DNA of 64,000 bases from Streptomyces griseiscabiei (GTDB lineage: Bacteria; Actinomycetota; Actinomycetes; Streptomycetales; Streptomycetaceae), in contig NZ_JAGJBZ010000002.1 of the NCBI RefSeq assembly GCF_020010925.1, positions 1,116,001-1,180,000 of the forward strand. Direction: 5' to 3'. Within the stretch, counting starts at the first letter, position 1; every line of letters begins with the position of its first letter. Under the pieces are notes generated by a model. That model was not told the DNA's origin. It saw only the letters and a program-made list of their open reading frames with translations, and searched no databases. Below are positions 37,330 through 45,152 of the stretch, piece after piece. The translations under genes and the position numbers were made by a program.

Positions 37330-37691
37330 ACGGAAGTCCTCGTCTTCTCCACCGTACTCCCGCCCGTGTCACAACCGCGTCGGTTCGCAAGCGGCATCGC
37401 GTTGACACGGGTTGGCAACGGGTTGACCGCCCTGCACGACTGGGGGCCATGCCGCTCCGCGAATCCGGCACGACGCACAGGAAGCAGGAAGCGCACGATG
37501 ATGAACGACCAGACATGAGCCCCACGGCCGGCGGACCAGACCCGCGGCGTCACCGAAGGCCGAGCCCCTGATCTGGCATCGCGGTTTCCGTCGGACGAGC
37601 GGGACAAGATCACCCAGAGCTCCGCGAGGCGCCGCCGCGCGGCGGCTCGGGACATCGGTCGCAGGAGGGCTGGGCACCGGACGCACCGACG
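37330..37691. other. 362-base stretch without a recognisable gene
   Basis: Between the damaged ORF and the convergent-strand end of the carboxyethylornithine synthase-like gene. Apart from the GGAGTAC element near 37345 I see nothing supported. Confidence 0.4.
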
Positions 37692-38870
37692 CTACGGCCG
37701 CGACTCCGCCAGGATCTCCTCGTGGGCGTGCGGGTACTTGGCGGTGCGGTGCTGGAAGGCGAGCACCTTGGGGTTTTGGACGACGCCACGGCGGATCTCG
37801 ATGGCGTGCCGGATCGTGTCGTCGGTGTCCCAGCCGTCGGGGCCCTGGAGCACGATGTCCAGATAGGGCAGGAGGGCCGCGCTGTTCTCCCAGGTCGCGG
37901 AGTTCCACAGGTAGGAGGGGCTGTGGTCCACCGCGTAGTACCTGACGTGGTCGCCGACGGTGAACATCGGGTCGGTGAAGGTGGTGGGCCGGGCCCATTC
38001 GAAGCCCATGCCCTCGTCGCAGGAGACGTCGATGACCAGGGTGCCGGGGGCCAGCTTGGGCAGGTCCTCGTCTATCAGGAACATCAGCGGCGCGTCGGTG
38101 TCCTGCAGCACGCAGTTGACGATGATGTCGTGCCCGGCGAGGAACTCGGCCAGCGGCAGCGGGCCGTCCTCGGTGAGGGCGACACTGCGTCGCGGGTCGA
38201 GGGTGTCGTCGGCCTTGTCGTGGTCGAAGTGGACGATCCGCGCGGAGTGGATGGGGGAGCTGACGGCGGTGACGCCACGCGCGGTGAGCACGTCGACGTC
38301 GTGCACGCCCAGGGCGCTGAGCGCGGTCACCGCGCCGCGGGCGGTCGCGCCGAAGCCGATGACGACCGCGCGCTGCCGCCGCCCGTAGTCGCCTGTCACC
38401 CCGGTCAGCTGCATGGCGTGCAGGACCGAGGAGTAGCCGGCCAGCTCGTTGTTCTTGTGGAAGACGTGCAGGTTGAAGGCGCCGCTGCGGGTCCAGTGGT
38501 TCATTGCTTCGAAGGCGATCAAGGTCAGCTGCCGGTCGATGGCGGTCTGGGTGAGTCTCTCGTCCTGGACGCAGTGCGGCCAGCCCCACAGGATTTGACC
38601 CTCGCGCAGTTCCGCCAGGTCTTCGTGGAGTGGTTTGGCCAGCAGGATGACATCGCAGTCGGCGATGAGTTCCTCGCGTGTGCGGAAGCCCGCGACGAGC
38701 GGGGCGAGCCGGCTGTCCGGGACGCCGAAATGTTCTCCGTAGTTTTCCTGGAGGTAGATGCGCTTGCGGAGACCGGCGTCGATGCGGTCGAAATGGGCGG
38801 GGTGAACGGGCAGACGATGCTCGTTTTCCTTGCGGGTCTGCGACATGATTCCGAGCGTGAGCTGCTGCAA
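37692..38870 (-). CDS. N5-(carboxyethyl)ornithine synthase-like dehydrogenase
   Basis: A 392-residue member of the alanine dehydrogenase/CEO synthase group. The N-terminal strand and motif LTLGIMSQTRKENEHRLPVHP match the substrate-binding start of the family, and VVIGFGATARGAVTALSALG is the NAD(P)-binding loop. It would reductively join pyruvate to an ornithine-like amine. To include the first beta-strand I use TTG 38870 (AAAGGGGC upstream); ATG 38846 would cut it. It stands alone. Confidence 0.8.
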   Translation of the reverse strand: MQQLTLGIMSQTRKENEHRLPVHPAHFDRIDAGLRKRIYLQENYGEHFGVPDSRLAPLVAGFRTREELIADCDVILLAKPLHEDLAELREGQILWGWPHCVQDERLTQTAIDRQLTLIAFEAMNHWTRSGAFNLHVFHKNNELAGYSSVLHAMQLTGVTGDYGRRQRAVVIGFGATARGAVTALSALGVHDVDVLTARGVTAVSSPIHSARIVHFDHDKADDTLDPRRSVALTEDGPLPLAEFLAGHDIIVNCVLQDTDAPLMFLIDEDLPKLAPGTLVIDVSCDEGMGFEWARPTTFTDPMFTVGDHVRYYAVDHSPSYLWNSATWENSAALLPYLDIVLQGPDGWDTDDTIRHAIEIRRGVVQNPKVLAFQHRTAKYPHAHEEILAESRP

Positions 38871-39224
38871 AATGCCCCTTTGGTTACTCCCTGTGTAGCA
38901 CACCGGGGCAAGCCGGCAGCCGGCCGCGACGGGCGGGGCCAGGGGCAGGCGCACGGGCGGGAGCCGAGTCCGGGCGACATATGCGTGTCTCCGTTCGCTT
39001 CCGAGCGGCGGCATCCGTCTCTGCGGGGATCGGGGTCGCCCGGTGCTGGTCAGCACCGTCGGGTGCGGCCTCGGTCGACGCTCGCGCGGGCCTGAAGGCG
39101 CTACGGCCCGACGACAAACAGCGATTCCCGTGAGAGCGTTTGCCGGAGGACGTCCGGCACCATGCAGATGAGAGGGCCGATTGGGCTGTCCCGCTGTTCT
39201 CCCATCCTGCCAAGCCCGCCGACG
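38871..39224. other. 354-base stretch without a gene
   Basis: Upstream region of the CEO synthase-like gene, merging into the truncated aldo/keto reductase. No start codon with a ribosome site, repeat or hairpin of note was seen. Confidence 0.4.
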
Positions 39225-39551
39225 AAATACGACGACACCGACATGCGCAACGTCGACCCCCGCTGGCAGCCCGACAACTTCGAGAAGAACGTCGAGGCCG
39301 AGGGCAGGCTCGGCGACCTGGCCGCGGCCAAGGGCGTCATAGTCTCCCAGCTGGCCCTGGCCTGGCTGCCCACCCGGGGTGAGCACGTCGTGCCGAGCCT
39401 CGGCGCCCGCAGCGTCCAGCGCATCGAGGAGAACGCCGGCGCCGTCGACGTCTCTCTGACCGGGACCGACCTCGCCACGACCGACGAGATCCTGCTGCAC
39501 GACGGCTTCGGCGCCCGCTACGCCGAGGAACACGCGCCCGTCTCGATCTGA
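39225..39551 (+). pseudogene. C-terminal fragment of an aldo/keto reductase
   Basis: About 108 codons read VDPRWQPDNFEKNVEAEGRL, then SQLALAWLPTRGEHVVPSLG and SVQRIEENAGAVDVSL. This is the last third of an NADPH aldo/keto reductase: the cofactor-binding C-terminal region without the barrel start and the catalytic Tyr/Lys/Asp. There is no plausible start. It is a truncated remnant. Confidence 0.75.
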
Positions 39552-39561
39552 ATCCGCGCCA

Positions 39562-39597
39562 GGACCCGAGCCGCTCTTTCGGGTCTGTACAGGGCGT
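39562..39597 (+). repeat. Promoter-like motif, copy 2, with hairpin
   Basis: Contains CCGCTCTTTCGG, then GTCTGTACAGGGCGTG, the partner of the 30262 copy. GACCCGA and TCGGGTC at 39562-39584 form a perfect seven-base hairpin around it. It lies directly upstream of the 39596-40969 gene and may be its promoter. Confidence 0.45.
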
Positions 39598-40969
39598 GCC
39601 TATGTGGTGTGGGCTGGAGGCTGTGGAACGACGGCCTGCTCCGAACGAACGGCAGCGCGAGCTGCTTGAGCGGCTCGCGACCGGTGAGGAATCCGGAGCC
39701 TTGACGCCGCGCGATTGGCGCTCGGCGTATGCCCTGCGTGACCGTGGGCTTTTGACGGTGGACAAGGGCGGCGGCGCTGCTCGTGCCGAGATCACGGAGG
39801 CCGGCCGGTTCTACGTCCGTCATGGCCGCCATCCTGACGACGCGGAGTCTGCCGACCGCGGTGAACCGTCTGCGCCCGTGGAGCCTTCGGCGTCGTACGG
39901 CGAGCGGCCCGTCGCCCGCGCACGGCAGGCGAAAGCTCGTGAGTTGGTCGAACGGCTCCTCGCTGAAGGGCACGTCCGCTTCGCCCATGCCGATGATGAG
40001 GAGATCGCGGAATGGCGGCGGGTCGTCAATTACGCGAAGCGGCACGGCATGGAGCCGGAGGGGAAGCGCATCGAGAAGGTGCCGTACGGTCGGCTCGGTC
40101 TGGAGTTCTTCCTCGCGAAGGGCCCGCATCCCAATGCCCGGAGCCAGAGGCCGAAGGCGGACGCGCCGACGGTTCGGGTACCCACACGGCTGGCGTCCCT
40201 TCATCCGGTTGTGGCTGCGCTCAAGGATGATGTGAGGCGGCTGGTGATGCCGCCTGCGCTGCGCCGCAGATCGCTTCTGATGCTCCAGGGGCTGGCCTCC
40301 GAGGCGGCGCGGCGCGGGCACGAGGTGCGGAAGGCCGGGTCGTCCTACAGACCGCGCGAGGGTGGGATGGACGTCGTTGTCGAAGGCTTCGCGTATCCGG
40401 TCACCATCAGGCAGGAGTTTCCCGAGTCCACGGATCCGGAACGGTCCTCGCGTCTCGTCGTGGAGGTCGCCCACGGGCTGACCGGGAGACCCGGCCGCTG
40501 GCGCGACCGCAAGAGCCGGACCCTTGAACAGTCTCTGGGGCTGGTCCTCGGCGAGATCGAGGCGCGAGCGGTGGAGGACGCTCGGCGTAGGGAGAGCGAG
40601 GAACGCGCGAGAGAAGAGCGTGCAGTGCGCTGGCGGGAGGCCATGGAGGAAGCGAAGGAGCTTGCCGTCCGGGAGCAGTTCGCCGAGGTGCTGCGCGAGG
40701 AAGCCGGGCGATGGCGGGAGGCTGTCGTGATCGGTGAGTACTGCGATGCCCTGGAGCACCGTCTCATTGAGCTGGATGGGGGCGCGGACGAGCAAGCCCT
40801 GGAGTCCGTCCGGCGCTGGCTGGAGTGGGCACGTGGTTACGGGCGGGCGATCGATCCTCTGGGCCAGCCTCAGGGGATGCCGATTCCTCGTGACCCGACA
40901 GCGGATGAACTGAGGCCGTATCTGAGGGGATGGAGTCCGGAGGGGCCCGAACGGCGGGCAGGGCGATGA
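39596..40969 (+). CDS. Large protein of unknown function with N-terminal helical domain
   Basis: A 457-residue protein. The N-terminal part (RQRELLERLATGEESGALTP onward) looks like a winged-helix reader. The middle is mixed alpha/beta (GGMDVVVEGFAYPVTIRQEF). The region of residues 320-385 is a long Arg/Glu-rich coiled coil. I do not recognise a family, though similar proteins occur beside tRNA-borne islands in Streptomyces (recollection). The start is uncertain among GTG 39596, ATG 39602 and GTG 39623. It is convergent with the nuclease-like gene. Confidence 0.65.
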   Translation: MPMWCGLEAVERRPAPNERQRELLERLATGEESGALTPRDWRSAYALRDRGLLTVDKGGGAARAEITEAGRFYVRHGRHPDDAESADRGEPSAPVEPSASYGERPVARARQAKARELVERLLAEGHVRFAHADDEEIAEWRRVVNYAKRHGMEPEGKRIEKVPYGRLGLEFFLAKGPHPNARSQRPKADAPTVRVPTRLASLHPVVAALKDDVRRLVMPPALRRRSLLMLQGLASEAARRGHEVRKAGSSYRPREGGMDVVVEGFAYPVTIRQEFPESTDPERSSRLVVEVAHGLTGRPGRWRDRKSRTLEQSLGLVLGEIEARAVEDARRRESEERAREERAVRWREAMEEAKELAVREQFAEVLREEAGRWREAVVIGEYCDALEHRLIELDGGADEQALESVRRWLEWARGYGRAIDPLGQPQGMPIPRDPTADELRPYLRGWSPEGPERRAGR

Positions 40970-41006
40970 CGCGTGCTCGCCGAGCGGACGGCGTCGGGCA
41001 CAGGGA

Positions 41007-42524
41007 CTACGCCGAACCCGCGGTCGACAGTCGGCCGGTTGACCAGGGGTAGGACGCCCATCCCTGGTCGAGGATCGGGTTGCGGGCACCCTTGTGTCCC
41101 GTGAGGCATTCGTTGAGCGCCCAGGTAGAGCGTTGAGGGTCGGCTGCCCGTTCCAGAAGCAGGCAGTTGGGCGTGGTGTCGGTCAAGGTAACCAGGCGTT
41201 CGACTTCCTGGGCTGCGACGACTGTGGTCGGGATGTTGCTGGTCGGCAGGTCGACGTGGGGCAGGTTGGCGTTGGCGACGGGGAACGGTTCAAGGGTGAC
41301 GATCAGTGCCTGCCGTGGACGGTCGGCCGGGATGCCGGCGAACGCCGGATGGCGCTGTTCGATCAGGGCCGAGGCGGCATTGACCTGACGGTAGGCGCGG
41401 GCCAGTTTGCCGTCGCGTTCGGCCACTCCGCGTTCCAAGCCGAGCCGGGCGTTCTCGGTCGGCATCATGGACTTGACCTCTACGAGCAGCACGAGGTCGT
41501 CGAAGATGACAAACCAGTCGACACTGTGCCGATCGTTGCGCTTGACCCGGTAGGTGATCTCTCCGACGACGTCGGCATCCGGTATCAGCCGGAGTTGACG
41601 GCCCACGTACTCCTCGAAGAGGTAGCCGGTCTCCTCCAGGAAGGCACTGCCGAAGTGTTCAAGCCCCGTGTGGTAGATGCCGGGCGGGGTTGCTTTACGC
41701 CAGACCAGCTGCGGGGAGGGGCACAGCAGGCCGGCACCGAAGCCCGTGACCGCCGGCCGGCCGAGCAGTGGGTTGTACGTGAAGCGCCGTAGCTGGGCCG
41801 CCTTGCCGCCGGCCACCTTCGCCAGGTTTTCCATGGTCTGTTTCTCAGTTGCTTTGATGGAGGCCACGTCCGTGGCGAAGTGCCGTTCGACAACCCGCAG
41901 GACAGTCTCCCGGCTGACGACACGTTCGAACTTCTCCCCGTCAGCACTGTCGAAGATGGCGGCATCGAAACGGCCCGCGTTCAAGAGTGCGCTTCCCCAT
42001 AGCAGTTGTGTCGTGCCGACGTAGTCGGGCAGCGGGCAGCCGAATACCTCGGTGTCCCATCCTGGGACCAGGCAGCCGGGCTGTCGACGAGCGGGGAATG
42101 GGGTGTGCAGGTACAGCGCCGCGGTGCGGGCGAGACTGACGAACTCCGGCGCTTGCCAGGCCATCTGCTCGCCGCCCAGGCGCATCAGGAAGTCGCGTAG
42201 GCGGACTGCGTCCTCGTCCGCGCCGTGCAGGGTAGGTTCCTTCAGGCTGGAGTACGCCGCCAGGATCGCCAGCAGGTCGCGCTCGGTGGCTTCGGAGCGC
42301 AGGTGCTCGGTGCCATAGGCCAGGCAGACGCGGGCTGCATCGGCGAGGGCCCACGGCGTGTACTTCAGAGAGGGGCTTTCCAACCACGACTGCGGCCGCT
42401 GCGGTGAGCCGTAGCGGGCCGCTGCAGCAGCGATCAGAGGCAGGAGCGAGCTGGGACGGTGCCGCCGGACGCGCTGGCGGTACTCGTCCTCCGTCACCAG
42501 CCGGTCATACATGTACGCAGCCAT
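41007..42524 (-). CDS. Unknown protein with C-terminal PD-(D/E)XK-like nuclease motif
   Basis: A 505-residue protein. Late in the sequence, HSVDWFVIFDDLVLLVEVKS gives the D...E-x-K signature of restriction-type nucleases, preceded by a helix with Glu (FEEYVGRQLRLI). The N-terminal 300 residues are helical and unassigned. It may be a defence or repair nuclease. ATG 42524 is used, with a GGCGGA site. It lies next to the truncated tRNA-Arg, a typical island position. Confidence 0.65.
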   Translation of the reverse strand: MAAYMYDRLVTEDEYRQRVRRHRPSSLLPLIAAAAARYGSPQRPQSWLESPSLKYTPWALADAARVCLAYGTEHLRSEATERDLLAILAAYSSLKEPTLHGADEDAVRLRDFLMRLGGEQMAWQAPEFVSLARTAALYLHTPFPARRQPGCLVPGWDTEVFGCPLPDYVGTTQLLWGSALLNAGRFDAAIFDSADGEKFERVVSRETVLRVVERHFATDVASIKATEKQTMENLAKVAGGKAAQLRRFTYNPLLGRPAVTGFGAGLLCPSPQLVWRKATPPGIYHTGLEHFGSAFLEETGYLFEEYVGRQLRLIPDADVVGEITYRVKRNDRHSVDWFVIFDDLVLLVEVKSMMPTENARLGLERGVAERDGKLARAYRQVNAASALIEQRHPAFAGIPADRPRQALIVTLEPFPVANANLPHVDLPTSNIPTTVVAAQEVERLVTLTDTTPNCLLLERAADPQRSTWALNECLTGHKGARNPILDQGWASYPWSTGRLSTAGSA

Positions 42525-42842
42525 TCCGCCATGATCCTCGCCCTGGCGAGAGAGCGCGAAGCATTTGTCCTGAGAGCTGGCCGGTTTCAAGGTGTCCGTC
42601 ACTTGGGCCCGCCGATTCACCGCTGGTTACCCGTAGTGCTCGGGACCGTCCGGCCTGGGCGTCGTACCTGCCGCGGCAATGAGGTCAGGACTGCATCGCC
42701 CGAACTAAATGGGTCGGGAAGGGAGTCCAGAGAACCGTTGCGTTATCCCGTCACAGGGCGCGTTTCCAGGGAATCCCGTCAGACTTATTCACCACCAAGA
42801 AGCTCACGGTTTTGATGTGGACGCGACATGCCGAATAGAGTA
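42525..42842. other. Intergenic junction region beside the broken tRNA
   Basis: About 318 bases, visibly less GC-rich than the surroundings, with no gene. It replaces the expected 3' half of tRNA-Arg and is therefore a recombination junction. Confidence 0.5.
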
Positions 42843-42885
42843 GGTGCTTAGAAGGCGCCTGCTCTATCCACTGAGCTACGGGGGC
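42843..42885 (-). pseudogene. 5' half of tRNA-Arg (TCT anticodon)
   Basis: Reading the minus strand from 42885: acceptor strand GCCCCCG, D-arm GCTCAGTGGATAGAGC, anticodon stem GGCGC, loop CTTCTAA (anticodon TCT at 42852-42850), then GCACC, which pairs with one mismatch. The T-arm and 3' acceptor strand are absent. The gene is broken in or just after the anticodon stem. A TTTATA element lies upstream, so the original promoter may survive. Confidence 0.8.
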
Positions 42886-43094
42886 TGACCTGTATAAAGG
42901 CAGCTTCCTTGCGCTGTCCCCCGGGGCCCGGGGGACACATGGGGGAATCATAGATTCCCGGTGGCCGGGGGACGCGTGCGTTCTCCGGCCGGGCTGTACG
43001 TACGATCTCGCACAATCTTCGCGCCTCCGTAGCTTCTCGCGGAAACAATCCCGCACCCCTCGGCGTTGATGATCTCTGAGCCGAGGAGGGGAAG

Positions 43095-43991
43095 GTGTCG
43101 GGCCTGAAGCTGTTCCGCACGGATATGACGAAGGGCGGGGTGACCGAGGTTACGCCGCGGCTTGCTGAGGTCGAGGCAGATGTGCAGGGTCTCGTCGAAG
43201 CGCACATGGAGACACTGCTGGGGGTGCGGTTCCTGGCGAGCGAGTACGGCACGGGGCCGGTTCACGGGGGTCGGATCGATTCGCTCGGGCTGGACGAGAA
43301 CGGTTCGCCGGTCATTGTTGAGTACAAGCGCGGTGTCGACGCCGGCGTCATCAACCAGGGCCTGTTCTACCTGGCGTGGCTGATGGATCATCGCGCTGAG
43401 TTCGAGCACATGGTCCGCGACCGGCTCGGGGTGACGGCCGCGGCCCAGGTCCTGTGGAGCGGACCGCGGCTGGTCTGTATCGCTGGCGACTTCACGCGCT
43501 ATGACGTGCATGCCGTGCGTGAACACCGGCGGTCGATCGACCTGGTCCGCTACCGCCTCTTCGGCAGCGACCTGGTCGGGCTTGAGACCGTGGCGTCTGT
43601 GAGCGGCGGCATGCAGGTGGGCCGCTGGGCGCGTCACCCGGCGGTTGCCCGGGCGGCGGCCGACCTCCAGGGCGAGTCGATGGTGGAGTTGGCGGGCGCG
43701 GTCGACGAGGTCCTGCTCGGGCTCGGGGACGGTGTGAACCGTGTCGAGCGCAAGCAGTACCGGGCCTATCAGCGGCTGCGGAACTTTGCCTGCCTCTGCC
43801 CGCCGCAGCGCAGCAAGCTGCTGGTCTACCTGAAGGCTGATCCGAAGAACGTCGACCTCATTCCAGGCTTCACCCGTGACGTGTCCGGTCTCGGTCACCA
43901 CGGTACGGGTGATCTGGAGGTGCAGCTGCGTACGCCGAAGGACGTGGAGCGGGCGCAGGATCTGTTCCGGGCCAGCTACGCGGCGGCGTGA
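43095..43991 (+). CDS. NucS-like nuclease domain fused to DUF5655
   Basis: A 298-residue protein. The N-terminal half carries RIDSLGLDENGSPVIVEYKR, the D...E-x-K core of the DUF91/NucS endonuclease fold. The C-terminal 75 residues (SKLLVYLKADPKNV through GHHGTGDLEVQL to ERAQDLFRASY) match DUF5655, a domain common in defence-associated proteins. The GTG has a strong GAGGAGGGG site. A perfect hairpin terminator follows. Probably a DNA repair or defence accessory; not tested. Confidence 0.8.
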   Translation: MSGLKLFRTDMTKGGVTEVTPRLAEVEADVQGLVEAHMETLLGVRFLASEYGTGPVHGGRIDSLGLDENGSPVIVEYKRGVDAGVINQGLFYLAWLMDHRAEFEHMVRDRLGVTAAAQVLWSGPRLVCIAGDFTRYDVHAVREHRRSIDLVRYRLFGSDLVGLETVASVSGGMQVGRWARHPAVARAAADLQGESMVELAGAVDEVLLGLGDGVNRVERKQYRAYQRLRNFACLCPPQRSKLLVYLKADPKNVDLIPGFTRDVSGLGHHGTGDLEVQLRTPKDVERAQDLFRASYAAA

Positions 43992-44079
43992 TCGCCTGCC
44001 GGCCTCTGGCTGCTCTGTGGTCGTGGGGCGGTGCCTTTCGACGTGGGGGCAGGGCGTGTGGCGGTGGACTACCAATGAT

Positions 44080-44118
44080 GCGCGGGATCGCCGGTTTGGC
44101 CAACCGGCGATCCCGCGC
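44080..44118 (+). terminator. Perfect 17-bp hairpin terminator
   Basis: Arm GCGCGGGATCGCCGGTT with a five-base loop, 89 bases after the NucS/DUF5655 gene. Confidence 0.85.
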
Positions 44119-44353
44119 TATGTTTCGCGCCGACTCCATGGCCGCGCGATGCGCTGAGTGGCGTGGCTACACCAGCATCACTCGTAGGTCTGGTGAGCCT
44201 GTGCGCCGTGTGGTGGTCCGGCGGTGGCGCGGATACAACGTGCCCCTCCCGGCTCAGATCGGCGGAGGGCTCAGCGTCGGAGGAGCCTCGTGGCGTGTGT
44301 TGGGATGGCCAATGTGGGGTGTCCCAGTCTTCGCCGACTGCCGAGTGGGGGCG

Positions 44354-45091
44354 CTACTTCGTCGCGATGACGTACACGCTGCCCCACCGGCGCTTCGGGT
44401 TGGCCATGGCGGGGTCGAACGTCCAGGGTTCGACGGTGGTGAAGCTGGCCTCGGTGAAGAGTTGCACGAGCTTGTCGTGGTCGTAGGCCCACAGGTGTGG
44501 GGTGTACTTGGGGTTGTCGTCCTGGTCTCGGAATACGAGGTTGACGAGATCGAGCCGCGTGTTGATGTCCCCGCGGCAGTTCCGCTTGGCGTACCAGCGG
44601 TCGATCATTTCGTCCGAGGCGGACAGTGGGCTGGGGTACTGGTTCAGAGCGAAGGCGGCGTCGGGGACGCCGGTGATGATCCGGCCGCCCGGCACGAGGA
44701 CCCGGTACGCCTCTCGGGCGTAGTGCTTGGCCGAGCGTGGGTAGTCGATGTGCTCCAGGAAGTGCTCGGAGAAGATCTCGTCGGCGCTGTCGTCCTGGAG
44801 GGGGATGCCTTCGCGGATGTCCCAGAGGAGGTCGGCCGGCGGGACGGCATCGATGTTGAAGTAGCCGTCGATGCGGTGGGCTCCGCCGCCGATCTGCACC
44901 TTGGCGGGATTGGCGTCAATGCGGCCACTGGGCCAGGCGCTTCGGCTGGCGTGGTGGTAGCGGTGGAGTTCGATCTCCTTGGCGGCGGCCCGGAGGGTGC
45001 GCGCGAGGCCGTGGGTGGTGGCGGGGTCGGCGAGGACGGCGTTGATCTGCTCGCCGAGAAGGCCGACGGAGGGCATGCCGGAGGGACTCAT
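44354..45091 (-). CDS. Class I SAM-dependent methyltransferase
   Basis: A 245-residue methyltransferase-11-like protein: VQIGGGAHRIDGYFNIDA (motif I region), HFLEHIDYPR and REAYRVLVPGGRI (post-II loop). It is the last gene of the nucleotide-handling cluster. ATG 45091 has GGAG seven bases upstream. The substrate is unknown; position suggests a nucleotide or small molecule. Confidence 0.82.
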   Translation of the reverse strand: MSPSGMPSVGLLGEQINAVLADPATTHGLARTLRAAAKEIELHRYHHASRSAWPSGRIDANPAKVQIGGGAHRIDGYFNIDAVPPADLLWDIREGIPLQDDSADEIFSEHFLEHIDYPRSAKHYAREAYRVLVPGGRIITGVPDAAFALNQYPSPLSASDEMIDRWYAKRNCRGDINTRLDLVNLVFRDQDDNPKYTPHLWAYDHDKLVQLFTEASFTTVEPWTFDPAMANPKRRWGSVYVIATK

Positions 45092-45152
45092 CACGGATCT
45101 CCTGCGGGTGAGGTTGCTCGGTGTGGGCTGGGCCGTTGATGGCGGCGGCGTA

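Noticed and set aside
42751..43056. Minus-strand ORF containing PVAQWIEQAPSK
   Set aside because: This is the familiar artefact of translating a tRNA gene; it is the broken tRNA-Arg.
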